DNA of 64,000 nucleotides. Origin: Agrostemma githago (Eukaryota; Streptophyta; Magnoliopsida; Caryophyllales; Caryophyllaceae). A program made the translations under genes and the position numbers. Under the pieces are notes generated by a model. It saw only the letters and a list, made by a program, of their open reading frames with translations, did no database searches and had not been told where the DNA came from. The stretch spans positions 10,743,057-10,807,056 of the forward strand of contig OY288256.1 of the NCBI GenBank assembly GCA_958450325.1, read 5' to 3'. Below, one piece after another: positions 22,791-34,975 of this stretch (position 1 is its first letter; each line of letters starts with the position of its first letter).

Positions 22791-23573
22791 TCAGAGGGCC
22801 ATAAATCTCTCATTTGATCTTCGATTGGGGCGTGTGATATGTCGTTGGAAAGCTAAGAAGATAAGCTTTCACCTCCAACTGAAATCGCTTCGATCCAAGG
22901 TCTATAACTCTAGATATATCCATTTGAAATTCGACCTCTCCGGTGAAGATGCACAATGGACTATACTTTTTCCTTTGAGCTCAAGGTTTCACCTCTTGGG
23001 TTTGGACTTTGGATTTTAAGTTGTGTGCTTTGCTTTTCGGATGATCTCCCTTTCTCTCTCATGCTCATAGGAGCTCGGACACGTTTTTTGTCGAAAATCC
23101 TATCAAAATAGACAGAAAACTACCAAAAACACGTAAAATGCAAAACAGAGATGCTAATGCGAGAATTACTCAAAATACGGCGATAATCGCTCTTTATTCT
23201 CGCAAAACGAAGGAAAAACGGGTCTAAATAGGAGGAAAAACGATCCAAATTTGGCACACAACAACGAGCCATACATACACACCATCAACTCTTCCTACGT
23301 ATCTCGACATTCCCGCGCCATTGCCGCCATCTGAGGAACCGTATCCCGAGAAGCAAGAGCATGTAGGTTGAGGGTGTAACATTCAACACCGACATCTCCT
23401 TTCTTTCTTTCGTTTTTTCCGTTTTTTTATTATTTACGTTTATGTATTAGTATTACAATTATGTCGATAGTAACGACGATATTACTAACACTAACATCTA
23501 ACATCTAACATTTATTTATCGCATCTAACAACTTAACATTTAATTATCGTTATTTACATAATATCACTACCGC

Positions 23574-23698
<125 letters not shown>

Positions 23699-24157
23699 CA
23701 TAATATCAAAAATCGGATTTTAACTCGTTTAACTACGACTATTGCACAAAGTCCGTTTAATCCCTTTACGAGCCGCAATAGTGGTGGCGCCCTTTCGAGG
23801 AGCACCGTCCTACGCACTCAAGGGCATAACGCGATCGTGATAGTACGTATTTGAACGGGCTTAATTCCATTTTCAAGGATCGGTACAAAACCCGTTGATG
23901 CTAAACCGAGCATCGCATGATCCGTAAGGATTATTAAAGATGACGTAACGCGGAGGGAACCAATTTTGTCCCGGTCTGATTCAAAACAATTCTTGTATCA
24001 CCTTTCCAAAATCTCCGATGACGGTCTCGTAATCATAATATACGCATTACGAGTACCGAAGATCGAGTTGCATATAAATCGTGCCATATTTATATGTGAT
24101 TCGGTTAATTATCGATTTTAAAACACATAAAACGAAACGAGTCATAACACGTACAGG

Positions 24158-24268
24158 TGCCACTCGACCGAGTACATAAGCAACTCGATCGAGTAGCACC
24201 CCAAATTTTGGGCAGTAGCCTCCTCGAGGACACACTCGACCGAGTCAGACCATGACTCGATCGAGTAG
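24158..24268. repeat. ACTCGRYCGAGT palindrome cluster, second half of the Tat B LTR
   Basis: Four 12-bp palindromes (CACTCGACCGAGTA, AACTCGATCGAGTA, ACACTCGACCGAGTC, GACTCGATCGAGTA) occur in alternation. The type is the one seen at 13528-13612 in the same LTR. Confidence 0.6.
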
Positions 24269-25342
24269 GTCCTGTAGCCCAGAAAACCGAGAGCTCCTTT
24301 TTATCATCCGAGCCTCGTCTTTTAAAAAGCGACTTGGTCGTCACGTGTAAAGTCAATCACGTGATCTCCTTTTCAAAATACATGCATATCATTGAACATA
24401 AACAACTTTGATCGACGGTCTCACTATTAATCTTGCGTTGACGACTCCTTAGTCGTATCCGACGTACGATTAATTTAGACTCCAATTTATCGATATGATA
24501 AGTTGGGACAAGGCATAAGGATTTGGGATCGGGCTAGCGCCTAGGTCCTATATCTCCGTCCTTTGGTTAGTACACAAAATAATGCGTATTCAATCAAAGT
24601 TCGTCCATTTACACGACTCACAGTCTAGTTCATATTTACTATATACGGGTCGGTTTCTATTTATTGGCTATCATTTTAGTTATATAATTCGATTATTATT
24701 TTATTGCTCGTTGTATTGTGAATTCCGGGTTGTATTCCGCCCGTGTAATTTGTAATTTATTTACGAGCTTTCTATTTTCGATGTTTGCCATTTATTGCCT
24801 TAAATGAACATCGCATGCTAAATCACTTTGACGTGAATCAAGATGCATTAAAATGACGTAGCAACCTATTCAATTTTTATATCTTGTAAAACGTTGTTTG
24901 CATAACATTTTACCGGATTACTAACGCGCATATTAGAAAGTCAAACGATGTCTTAGTAGAGGCCGCTAAGTGCGGGCGAGGTTGGGTGTCCTTAGTGGGC
25001 TTCCCAACACGTACCCTCACCCCTTACTCAGAACCTCGGTTTCCGGATGCCCGATACCGTTGGCGCACGAGAGTCATTCAATACACGATAACCGGTAGTG
25101 ACGGTATCGGTAACGCAATGCAAAGGGACGAGCCCAATAAACTCTGAAATCGAAATGGGCCATACTTTGTGTACGGTCCACAACGACATAGAGTGGGCTC
25201 GAACGGGTCCGAACTCCCACAAAGTTCGGTGGCGACTTCATTTCGACTTAAATTTCAATTCGATCCATTCTCATATGGAGATGCATTCGCCTCCCCAAAC
25301 CCGCGCGTGGCCGCGTCGGGGTGGACCTACGTCATGTCCACA

Positions 25343-26554
25343 GTAATACTCAATAAATCCATGTGCAACCTCTTGCTCCCCCTCTCTCATTCCCCCTTTT
25401 GCATCAGTAATAGAACCAATGACTTGCTGAAGTCTCCTCTCCTTCGACTTAGAATAAAAATATGAGGTCGAGTCATCTCCTAAAACAATATTGTCCATCT
25501 TTGCCCTCTGGTTCAAAATGCTTAATACAGCTTTCTTTAAAACCCAGCACATCTTTGATAACTGTTTCTCAGTTGCTATGAGATTCGGAGATAGTGGATC
25601 AGCCTGCAAACCCTGCTGGCACATCTCCAGATTTGTCTCTAGCTCTGAGATCCTCCTTCCAATACTAGAGAAACTCTCCTTATGCATATGCTTTAATTCT
25701 TTTTCACATTTTTTACTTTAGCAAAAAGTCTGAACCCCGCTGTGCCATATTCCTTCTTACTCCAAGCTTTCTTCACATGATCATAGTAACTTGGGTTACT
25801 AGCCCAACAATTTAAGAAACTGAATCTTCTAGCTTTTGAGTTCTCTGCAATCACCTTTACCAATACTGGAGAATGGTTAGATATTCCCGCTTGCAAGTAC
25901 TGCACAGAAGAGTTATGGAAGGTGCCAGCCCAATGGAGATTGATTAATTAGGGCTCTATCTAGCTTTGTCCATACTCTACTGTTCGGATCCTGCTTATTG
26001 GTCCATGTGTATTCACACCCTTGACCGTATAATTCGCTCAAACCACTAGCATTGATGCACGTATTGAATGCATCCATATCCTGGAAGTCAGGCTCAGTAC
26101 CCCCAACCTTTTCACTAGAAGATCTGACTATATTAAAGTCTCCTACTACCACTCAACTATGATAATCATCCCTCAATTGCTTCAACTTATCCCATAGTAT
26201 CTCCCTTCCAGCTGCATCATTTCTACCATAGACAATTGTGATATAACATTCTTTTCTAGAGGCCAAACGTTCTACAGAACAAAGTATAAACCGCTCGTTT
26301 ATAATAAGGGGCCTAACCTTTACCGTGTTAGGGTTCCATATCAGCCAAATCCTTCAATTATAATGTGATTCATAGTTGCATTTTACATCATATGCCTTTA
26401 ATTTCCCATTTATCACAGATCTTGCATTTTCCTCTTTAATTTTGGTTTCTAATAGGCCAAGTACATCTATTCCCCTACCCCTCAAAAGCTTCATTACCTC
26501 ATTTTGCTTTAGGAGATCATTCCCTCCTTTAATATTCCATGATGCTATAATCAT
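25343..26554 (-). pseudogene. LINE ORF2, endonuclease domain, truncated
   Basis: It starts MIIASWNIKGGND, the endonuclease/exonuclease/phosphatase N-terminus with its catalytic Asn. GLLETKI (catalytic Glu) and VVGDFNIV (Asp/Asn) follow at about 26140, then SNHSPVLV (His) at about 25880. At least two breaks lie between 26354 and 25905. The linker before RT (GDDSTSYFYSKSKERR near 25460) is present, and the sequence ends at GFIEYY against the LTR. Confidence 0.83.
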
Positions 26555-28108
26555 GTAGGAATGTCAGGTGGGATGCTACGTGCTATTGGAGGATAAAGAT
26601 CTCTCTCTTCCTGTACATCCACTACATTATCATGCGGCTTCAATAACGCATACCTATTAGGTGTATGCAAATCAGTAAGATTCCCACACTGCTCGCCTTC
26701 AAAGTCCTTACCAGCGCCTTTCACCTTAGGGCCTATCCCAACGCATCTTGAGCGCCTTACAACAGGCGTGAAACCAGGGTCAGTAGCATGACAAACTTCC
26801 AGGCCTAGCTCTAAGCATCCTGAGCCTTCTGCAGCCTTGCCATGCTCTGAACCCTGCTCCACACTTGATGAGATACCGCCTAGCTGTTGGGGTTCTGAGC
26901 CAGCGATAATCAGGCCACTGGTAGACTCTTCCCCAGAGGATCCTTGATGCATTACAGAGAGGTTTTGCTGTATGAGCCTAACATCTGAGGTACCACCTAG
27001 CCTCTGAGGGTCAACCTTCTTAGGGGTATATCTTTGAGTAGTTACACCCCTCACCTGTTTTTCCTTCTGTTTTTCTTTTTTGAAACTATCAATTTCATGC
27101 CCCAACTTGCCACAGTCATGGCAATAGTAAGGAAGCCATTCATACTCTACTCGTTGCACAGATTTGCCAATAATAGGAACATTAAAGGTAATGGACTGCA
27201 GTAACTGTAGAGACATCCACTTCCACCATTATTCCAGCAAAAGACAATCGTTCTTTGAATGTGGTAGTAAAATCAGCATAAAGGGGCTTACCAATTTTGC
27301 TAGCCATTTTACTCAATACTGAATCCGACCATAGGTAAGGATCCAGATCCGGAAACAATACCCAAACCGGAACAACAGAGATTTTGTCCATTTCCTGCAA
27401 AAACGATGGACTCCATTGTTTCAAGATCAATGAATTACGGCCAATTTGCCATGGCCCTCCTCGAAGAACCTGATCCATGTCTTCTTTCTTCTGAAAACGA
27501 AAGGAAAACCATCCTTTCTTGAAATATTGGACAACTTGTGAATTATTCCAATTCTTATCCACGAATTATGTTATCTGCTTGAGAGTAGGCTTTGCTCCAA
27601 GAACATTTCCCATCAAAGTAAATTTCCAGAGTTTAAGCTCGTAAGCAAAATCATCCATAGCAATATCTATTTCCTCAACAATTGCGCTATTTTCATCATA
27701 GTACAGACCCATCCCAATCTTGGTGTCTTTGGTCTTTTTCGCCCATGATGACCCTCCATTCTTATTCTCAATTACCTCCTTGAATTGGAGGTTCTGAGAA
27801 GACTCACCCAATTCCTGTGGTTTCGTCTCCTTGCTCCAATTCCTTTCCAGAACATTGTCCCTCTTCATTATGTTTCAGAATCGTCACCTTCCCCTGTAAT
27901 TTTAGTGCAGAATTGAGCGCTTCTTGGATGTAATCATTAATCAATGGCGAACCATGTTTCACGTTCATTTGGGTTTTTGTTTGCTCTTAATATGTTCCCT
28001 GAAATGGTTAATTCCAGTATCAATGGAATCCTCATGATTTGTTTGTTCTATCCTGACATTTTTTCGAGGTCTTCCTCTTCCCCTTCCCGTTGTCGCTGCA
28101 GTGCTCAT
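26551..28108 (-). pseudogene. LINE ORF1, RNA-binding protein (DUF4283 and zinc knuckle)
   Basis: ATG at 28108 opens with the basic RGRGRPRK stretch common at the start of plant L1 ORF1. The frame is broken near 27970, at TAA 27563-27565 and near 27200. The part at 27182-27562 is the DUF4283 fold (KGWFSFRFQKKEDMDQVL, GGPWQIGRNSLILKQW). After that comes a knuckle-like CHDCGKLGHEIDSF, where the last cysteine is lost. The C-terminal part is Gly/Ser/Gln-rich. The protein binds the LINE RNA. The stop TGA overlaps the ORF2 start. Confidence 0.8.
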
Positions 28109-28192
28109 GGTCGTTAATGGAGGTTGTTGCAAGAGAGAAACTTCTCTAGAGAGAGAAAGGAGAGAGAGAGAAAGGTTATTAAAAATGTGTCG

Positions 28193-28240
28193 TATTATTA
28201 TTATTATTATTGTTGTTGTTGTTGTTATTATTACTTTTAC

Positions 28241-28280
<40 letters not shown>

Positions 28281-28295
28281 ATTATTATTATATTT
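28193..28295. repeat. (ATT)n/(GTT)n microsatellite
   Basis: Runs of TTA, TTG and TTA triplets lie between the LINE leader and the MULE end. Long repeat-encoded reading frames here are artefacts. Confidence 0.95.
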
Positions 28296-28723
28296 TAAAA
28301 AAGGTTATTTAACCTCAATAATACCAATTATAGGGCGTCTTCCCAAAATAATACTCGTATCATTTTTCATAAATCTGAGAATAATACGTATTATTGAAAT
28401 AGTTAAACCAGAGTAATATTATAGGTGATCGATTATCGGTAGAACCCGTTCACCTTTGTTTTTTCCCTTTAATTTTATTTAACGACAATAATACTAACTA
28501 TAGGACGTCTTCCCAAGATAATATAAATTATAATAAATCTGAAAATAATACGTATTATTGGAGTAGTTAAACCAGAGTAGTATAGGTGACCGGTTACCGA
28601 TAGAACACGTCCACCTTCCTTTTTCATATTATTTCACTTCCTTCACTTATTAAGTGTACGGAGCACTAAACGTCATTAATGTCCTCCGCCTTTCTCTTCC
28701 TCCAATCTCACCAAATCTAGCTA

Positions 28724-29116
28724 GAGGTGTTCACCGGTCCAAACCCGGACCGGACCGGACTGGATCGGCTGAACCCGCGGACCAGCAACCCAAAAAGTCC
28801 AAACCCGCGGACCGGACTGGTTAACAAAAAACCCGGACCGGACCGGACCCTCTTAAGACCGGACCGGACCGGACCGGACCCTCTTAATACCAGGCCGGAC
28901 CGGACTGGTTAACAAAAAATCCGGACCGGACCGGACCCTCTTAAGACCGGACCGGACCAGTAAAATACACTAAATTTGATTAATTTTTTAAGTGTGGACC
29001 GGACCGGACCAGACCGCGGACCGGCAACCAAGTTTTTGGAGACCCGCGGACCGGATCGGACCGTACGGTCCGGATCGGTCGGGTTTACCGGTCCGGGTCA
29101 CTTTTTGAACACCCCT
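28724..29116. mobile_element. hAT-like MITE with GGACCG-repeat interior
   Basis: A 393-bp insert starts GAGGTGTTCA and ends TGAACACCCCT (imperfect inverted repeats), flanked by direct repeats AAATCTAGCTA (28713-28723 and 29117-29127). MULE copy 2 at about 51484-51500 has the site uninterrupted with a single copy. The interior is almost entirely (GGACCG)n with an 89-bp higher-order repeat containing GGTTAACAAAAAA. No protein is encoded. Confidence 0.75.
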
Positions 29117-29573
29117 AAATCTAGCTAACAACACAATTTTACACCAAAGTCAACACGTTATTAATCTAAACGAAACTATAGAAATAAAACTAAATAAATT
29201 AAAAACCTTGAGAGAATCGGAAGCTTTCTTAAGCTCAATCTCAAGCTCCATCTTAGTAGTAGTCTTACTAAAGCTAATAAGTAATAACGGATGCCAAAGC
29301 TCGTACAGCAGCCACCGCCACCGCCTCCGCCAATTCCGGTTATTTCCTCCAGCCTTTGAACTCATCATCGACAACACTCTCGCCCTCGTTCCCTCCTCCC
29401 CATTGACAAAAACAAGAAACAGATGCAGATTGAAGCGCATTTTGAAGCCCATAAATTTTTAGACTTTTTATTTGGAGATGCACATCTGTCATTAATGAAG
29501 AGAAGAAAAATGGTGAAGGAGAGAGAGATGACGGAGGAGAACTAAAAAGGAGAATGAAGTACAAGTAACGAGT

Positions 29574-29738
29574 TGTTATATATAATTATATGGATGTCCA
29601 TGTATAGTGTTTAGGTCCATGTAAATTACTAACCCTAAACCCTATTTCTCTTTTGTATCCTATATATATGTACTCCCCATTAAGGAATAAACTACCTCTC
29701 AATTCTCTCTTCTCTCTTCTTAATTCTCTTTCACAACA
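29574..29738 (+). repeat. 5' LTR of the Copia element
   Basis: It runs TGTTATATATAAT...TTTCACAACA, with TATA (CCTATATATATG) at about 29658-29669. The adjoining CGTTATCAGCACGA is common after the 5' LTR in plant Copia elements and should be the primer-binding region. Confidence 0.85.
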
Positions 29739-30122
29739 CGTTATCAGCACGAAATCTACCACTAGTTTTTCAGGTAAAAAAAAAGGAAAATAGATATTTT
29801 TCACGTGACAATTGATTTCAATGGGTGATCAATTTGATACATGATCAAATTGTTTACACGTAAACAAATTTTATTTTATTCTTTTTTTTTTGGTTTATTT
29901 GTTTGTTTTCAATTGCACGTAAATAGTTTAACATAATATTGGTTTCAATTGGTTTTAACAATCTTCTTATTTCTTATTAATTATGATAGCCGACTTATTG
30001 GTGCGGTGATTCATTATTTTAGTAATTGATTAATCATATACTTTATTATTTATTTTAATATCACAATTCTTTATTGGTCTCAGTTTAATATAACTATTTT
30101 TTTTTATTCTTTTATAGTTATC

Positions 30123-31167
30123 ATGTCGAATTTGGTGAAACTTGAATTTAATGCCCTTGATATCTCTGGCAAGAACTACATAGAATGGGCATTAGATGCG
30201 GAAATGAACCTGAATGCTAATGGTCTTGGTGACGCTATCAAAGTGGGGAATAATTCATCTCCCCAGAACAAGGCGAAAACTATAATTTTTATTCGTCACC
30301 ATCTATGTGAAGGGCTGAAAATCGAGTACTTGACTGCGAAAGACCCTTTGGTCTTATGAGCAAATCTGAAAGAAATATATGACCTCTTGAAATTGGTAAT
30401 TTTACCTATAACTCGACATCAGTGAATCCACCTGAGATTACAGGATTTTAAATCCGTTAGTGATTATAATTCAGCCATGTTCAGAATTACCTCACAATTA
30501 AATTTGTGTGGCGAAAAAATATCTGATGCAGATATGTTGGAAAAAACATATCAGACCTTTCATGGGTCACAATTGGTTTTTATCACAGCAATACCGTCAG
30601 AGAGGCTTTAAAAAATACTCTGAGTTGATTTCTTGCTTAGTTGTGGCTGAACAGAATAATGAAATTCTGTTGAAAAATCACCAATCCCGTCCAACTGGAT
30701 CTGATCCATTCCCAGAAGTGAATGCAACGAAATATGATAATAATTATAATAATAGAAGTCACGGTAGAGGCCGTGGACGTGGACGTGGACGAGGGAGAAA
30801 TAATTATCGAGGTGCTAGAGGTGAAAAATTTAAAAACTCATTTTCTCGCCATAAACGAGAAGAAAATGATAGTCCACGCGAAAAGAATATCCCGGTCGGT
30901 AGTTCATGCCACCGTTGTGGTGATAATAGTCATTGGGCCCGTACATGTCGTACACTCGGACATCTTGTGAATCTTTATCATCAGTCCCTTAAAAATAAAG
31001 GGAAGAAAATTGAAGCAAATTTTGTTGCTGAAAAAGATGTTGAGACAAATTTTGCTGATGGAGATGATTATAATATTGGTGATTTGGATGTCTCGGATTT
31101 CTTTTCAGACCCTGATGGAAAAATTGATCACCTGATTGGTGACGGAAGTTTCGAGCCACAAAATTAA
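30123..31167 (+). pseudogene. Copia gag
   Basis: ATG at 30123 starts the capsid region (KLEFNALDISGKNYIEWALD, then IIFIRHHL). Stop codons and a frameshift break it between 30357 and 30650. The C-terminal part is open to 31167: an RG-rich basic segment, then the knuckle CHRCGDNSHWARTC (CX2CX4HX4C, about 30907-30948), then an acidic tail ending at TAA. It is inactive as a full-length protein. Confidence 0.83.
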
Positions 31168-31200
31168 TTATTAGTATTATTATACTATTATTATTATTTA

Positions 31201-31514
31201 TTGATAGAAGGATACAAAAATGATCTGATTTGCCCTTGTCTATTCATAAAGAAATCCGGATCTGGATTTGTGATTATTGCTATTTATGCTGATGATTTGA
31301 ATATTATTGGTACTTCTGAAGAGATTACCAAAGCTGTTGAATATCTAAAGAAAGAATTTGAGATGAAAGATCTAGGAAAGACGAAATTTTGTCTTGGCCT
31401 ACAAATTGAGCATCTTGACAATGGGATTATGTTGCACCAGGGAACGTACATTGATAAAGTACTAAAACAGTTCAATATGGACAAGGCACATCCTCTAAAT
31501 ACTCCAATGGTAGT
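31201..31514 (+). pseudogene. Copia reverse transcriptase fragment, continues at 46322
   Basis: The frame contains CPCLFIKKSGSGFVIIAIYADDLNIIG with the catalytic YADD, KEFEMKDLG and FCLGLQIE. It ends at TPMVV, where Tat C is inserted; the next codons (RPL...) follow the second GTAGT at 46317. The first half of RT is missing. Confidence 0.9.
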
Positions 31515-33868
31515 TGTAGAATCCCACATTTTGACCGCCAGGTGTCTATAGCAGTTTCCGACAAACACCTGATGATGATCCGACGCAAACATGCTTTAAA
31601 TACTCAGAAACGGGCTCAAAATCATTGGCATTTGGCTTGGGCTCATTATGGAGTACATATCTCACAAAACCAACCTCAAAATCAGGCCCAGTGGGTCGTT
31701 TCGAGTCAAATAAGACTAATTTGGGTCGATTCCGACACCAGGGGTAAAACCGTCTTTTAACGACCAAGTCAAAATCCGTCAAAAATATTCCCGAGGTGCG
31801 TGAGTCAGCCGTGACACCTCACACGGCTGATTCGAACTCTAATCCTACGAAAAATCAGCTTCACAAAATATTAAACAAATACGTTTAAAGATGGAATTCG
31901 ATCTCAAGTAGGAATCCTATCCGAAAACCGATTCAAACACCCGACCGAGTGCAAACACTTGGCCGAGCAGCCCTCTACCAGCCGGCTCCCTTTCTTCCTT
32001 CACAAGAAAGTGGAATCCTCATTCCTTTCGAACTCTTACGTTTCCTATCTTAAACGGTAGTTCAAACTCTCCTAGCCAAGGTCGGGAATTCCCTATAAAT
32101 AGCCCCTTGCACAGCTCAAAATATATGGTCAGAAATCAGAAAAATATCATATCATATCACAACCCGAATCAACACAATATCATCAACACTTAGCATCGAT
32201 ACACCGATATTACAAACCCGAAGGAAATCGGCCCGATACCCGACACCCTTCACTCGTCACGCCCGAACCGAACCACCACCAACTCACCGACATCCACTCG
32301 ACGCTCTTGTGCCCAAGCCACGTCCCGACGAGCCCCGATCCGAGTAAACAGAAGCATGTAGGTTGAGGGTGTAACAAAACCCGATTTCTCCCTTTTCTTC
32401 TCTTCTCCTTCTCGTCCGTCTTATTTTTTATGGGTCGGTCGTCGCTTTTTTTATTTTTTTTTCTAATATCGATATTATTAAATACTATTTTCATATATCG
32501 AACATTCTTAAAAATATGATATCGATTTTCTATAATCGAATATTGTATCAAAAAGAATTATATTAAGATCTCGACGATGTTAAAAATCGTTACATTTTTT
32601 TTCGTTCAAACTTCTTTTTTACAAAACTTTTTTTTAATTCATTCCGAATACTCGATATCGATTTCATAATCGAATATCGGGTACGACGAATATCGAAAAC
32701 ATAAAATCGAATACAAATTAATTCATATTTTGTACGCGATTTACCAAAATTAGCAATTTCGAACAAAAAATAGAAAATCGGACAAACCCGCACGCGAGCT
32801 GCGACTCGCGCACGGCCCTGAAACCCGGGCCCTTTTTTTTTTAACCTTTTCGTTCATTTTATTTTATTATTCTACAAAACGATTTCTAAAATTTATATCT
32901 TTTCTAAAACTGTTCCGAGTATTTGATATTGATTTCGTAGTCAATTATCGAATATAACGAATATCGAAAATATTAGATCGAGTACAAATTATGCGATATT
33001 TGTAAGCGATTTAATAAAGCATCGAATTTTAAAAAAACCGCTTTCGAAATCAGCCCGACACGCGACTCGCCGGCATCCCGGGCGAGCCGCGCGGCCGACT
33101 GAAAACGCGGCTCATTTCTCGTTTTTTATTATTTTTCGAACTTCGTTTTTTATACAAAACAGCGTTTTTAGCAATATTTTTCAGATTTCGATTAATATTT
33201 ATTTTCTCGATCTCATATATTTATTTTATTTGCTATATTATTTTTACAAATCGATACTAACTCATTTGTTCATCTTTTGTAGCAAATTCATCTTTTTCAT
33301 TGTTTGTCTTATTATACTAAAACGAATCTCACATGCTAAATTCAACTTTGACGTTAAATTTTTCATGCATTAAACCGACTTAGCAACCCATTCAATTCCT
33401 CGCATGTTTAGGAAAACAATGTTTGCATATCATTCATCGTATTACTAACGCGCGTATTAAAAAATCATTCGATATCCTAGTAGAGGCCGCTAATGTGCGG
33501 GCGGGTTTGGGTGTTCTTAGTGAACTTCCCAACACGTACCCTCACCCCTTACTCAGAACCGTGGTTTCCGGATGTCCGAAAACCATTGGCAACAAGAGTC
33601 ATTCAATATACGATTAACCGCTCAAGTCGGCATCTGTATCGATATGCAAAGGGACGAGCCCAATAAACTCTGACATCGGAAATGGGCCGTATTTTGTATA
33701 CGGCCCACTACGACATAGAGTGGGCTCGAACGGTTCCGAATAACCATAAAATTCGGTGGCGACTCCAACTTCGATTTAAATTTCAATTTGACCATCTCAT
33801 ATGGAGATTCATTCGCCTCCCCAAACCCGCGTGTGGCCGCGTCGGGGTGGACCTATGTCATGTCCACA
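31515..33868 (+). repeat. 5' LTR of Tat C (2354 bp)
   Basis: It starts TGTAGAATCCCAC and ends GTCCACA. TATA is CTATAAATAG at about 32093-32102. CGACCGAGT/GGCCGAG palindrome remnants lie at 31950-31970 and the CATGTAGGTTGAGGGTG motif at 32355-32371. It also matches the Tat A LTR in reverse. Confidence 0.92.
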
Positions 33869-33871
33869 ATT

Positions 33872-33889
33872 TGGCGACTCCGCTGGGGA
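33872..33889 (+). other. tRNA primer-binding site of Tat C
   Basis: TGGCGACTCCGCTGGGGA lies three bases after the LTR. Tat/Ogre elements are primed by tRNA-Arg; the identity of the tRNA is assumed from the lineage. Confidence 0.7.
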
Positions 33890-34975
33890 TTAGCTGATAC
33901 GTTACTGACCTTCAGTATCCTCAGGGTAAGACTCGAATAGAAATCGTTTGACTAGTACAATACGCGTTTTAGTTTTACGGTTCATGCATAACCCCATATT
34001 TTTCCCGGGCCGGTACTGGTGACCGACGTCCCACTATACTATCAATGTAGTCCAAATTGGATATGTCGAAGGTGTCCATTAGCCGATTCGTATGGGTTTT
34101 ACGGCATGTTCTAAGCTCAACTCGACTTAGGAAGTCCGCCCCGATTCTCGATAGGCTGTGTACATTGGTATAGACCCTTTCAGACTGACCGAGACTTAGA
34201 ATTAGAGCATACATGGCGTCGTTATACTGTTTCCATGACTACGTGCTACCTGATTTACAAGTCTGTTTTTCAAAAAAACGTCTTTTTTCAAAATAGCATC
34301 GTTTTCAAAATATCCAATTTCAAAACCCGGAACATATACCGAATTTAGGATCCACGATTTTACTCAAAATAGCCTATTTTTAGCCAGTATGATGCCCATT
34401 TCAACACTCGAAAATATTTTCGAACTTTCAAAACCCTCCCCGGTCCGCCTTTCCGTTTTCTTTTTCGAAAAAAAAAAGGGCCGGACTCCTCTTCCCGATT
34501 TTACTCGGGCTTTCAAAAATCAAATTTCAAAACCTTCCTCTTCTTAGGACTTCCCGTATTTAGCAGTGTCGGGTCGTGTCATAGGTCGTCAAGGTCTTCT
34601 AGCGTCGAAACTCCGTCGATCTTATATCACGGATTTCCTCCCTATCCCAGTCCGCCTTATTATACTAAGGCAAAGCCCACCTACGTAGGACATACTTCTA
34701 CAAGGGTCGGTCCGTCTACACAATCGAGTCTAGAAGTCTGGGGAATGTCTCACGTGAACCTCCTTTCAAACAGGGCCCAGCCCACACAGCTGGATCCTAA
34801 AGGAGGCCCACCTCTCACGAGTCATCCGTCTAGATGTCTTTTCCGAGTCGTTTCCTCTCTAGTTTCCCTTTTCCTTGCTCGGGATGTACTTTAGTTCTAC
34901 GATTTGGGTTAGTAGCTGATTACGTGGTGTTCTTACAGACAGGCCACCTCACACCCGAACCATGACTAAGGACTA
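33890..34975 (+). other. Untranslated leader of Tat C
   Basis: These 1.1 kb contain no sense reading frame. A possible splice acceptor (TTCTTACAG, ending at 34938) lies shortly before gag. The equivalent leader of Tat A is at 1-1009. Confidence 0.65.

Larger units (their letters stand above)
13782..23287 (-). mobile_element. Solo Athila-type LTR, split by a nested element
   Basis: The two parts (13782-14284 and 21903-23287, together about 1.9 kb) start TGATG and end CATCA. Read on the minus strand it ends GACGCACATCA, like the Athila LTR, and keeps the GTCCCTGTGGAT motif near that end. Neither a PBS nor a polypurine tract is attached, so it is a solo LTR. Flanking five-base sequences (GTGAG and ACTCT) do not match, so the exact ends are uncertain. 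The flanks are the two halves of the Tat B LTR. Confidence 0.65.
25343..28150 (-). mobile_element. L1-type LINE, decayed and cut by Tat B
   Basis: On the minus strand it runs from a CT-rich leader (about 28150) through ORF1 and the endonuclease part of ORF2. It stops abruptly at the Tat B LTR (25342/25343), before the reverse transcriptase; the remainder should lie beyond Tat B, left of the window. ORF1 and ORF2 overlap as ATGA at 26551-26554, as in plant L1 elements. Several frameshifts and stops show an old insertion. Confidence 0.85.

Noticed and set aside
13782..23287. Complete retrotransposon bounded by these ends
   Set aside because: The two parts form one LTR only; the internal 7.6 kb is a separate element with its own CCTTG duplication, and no PBS or polypurine tract adjoins.
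25271..25346. Continuation of the LINE frame into the LTR
   Set aside because: The last residues are LTR sequence read through by chance; LINE homology stops at 25343.
28101..28416. Val-, Cys- and Leu-repeat frames
   Set aside because: Three frames of the GTT/ATT microsatellite next to the LINE leader.
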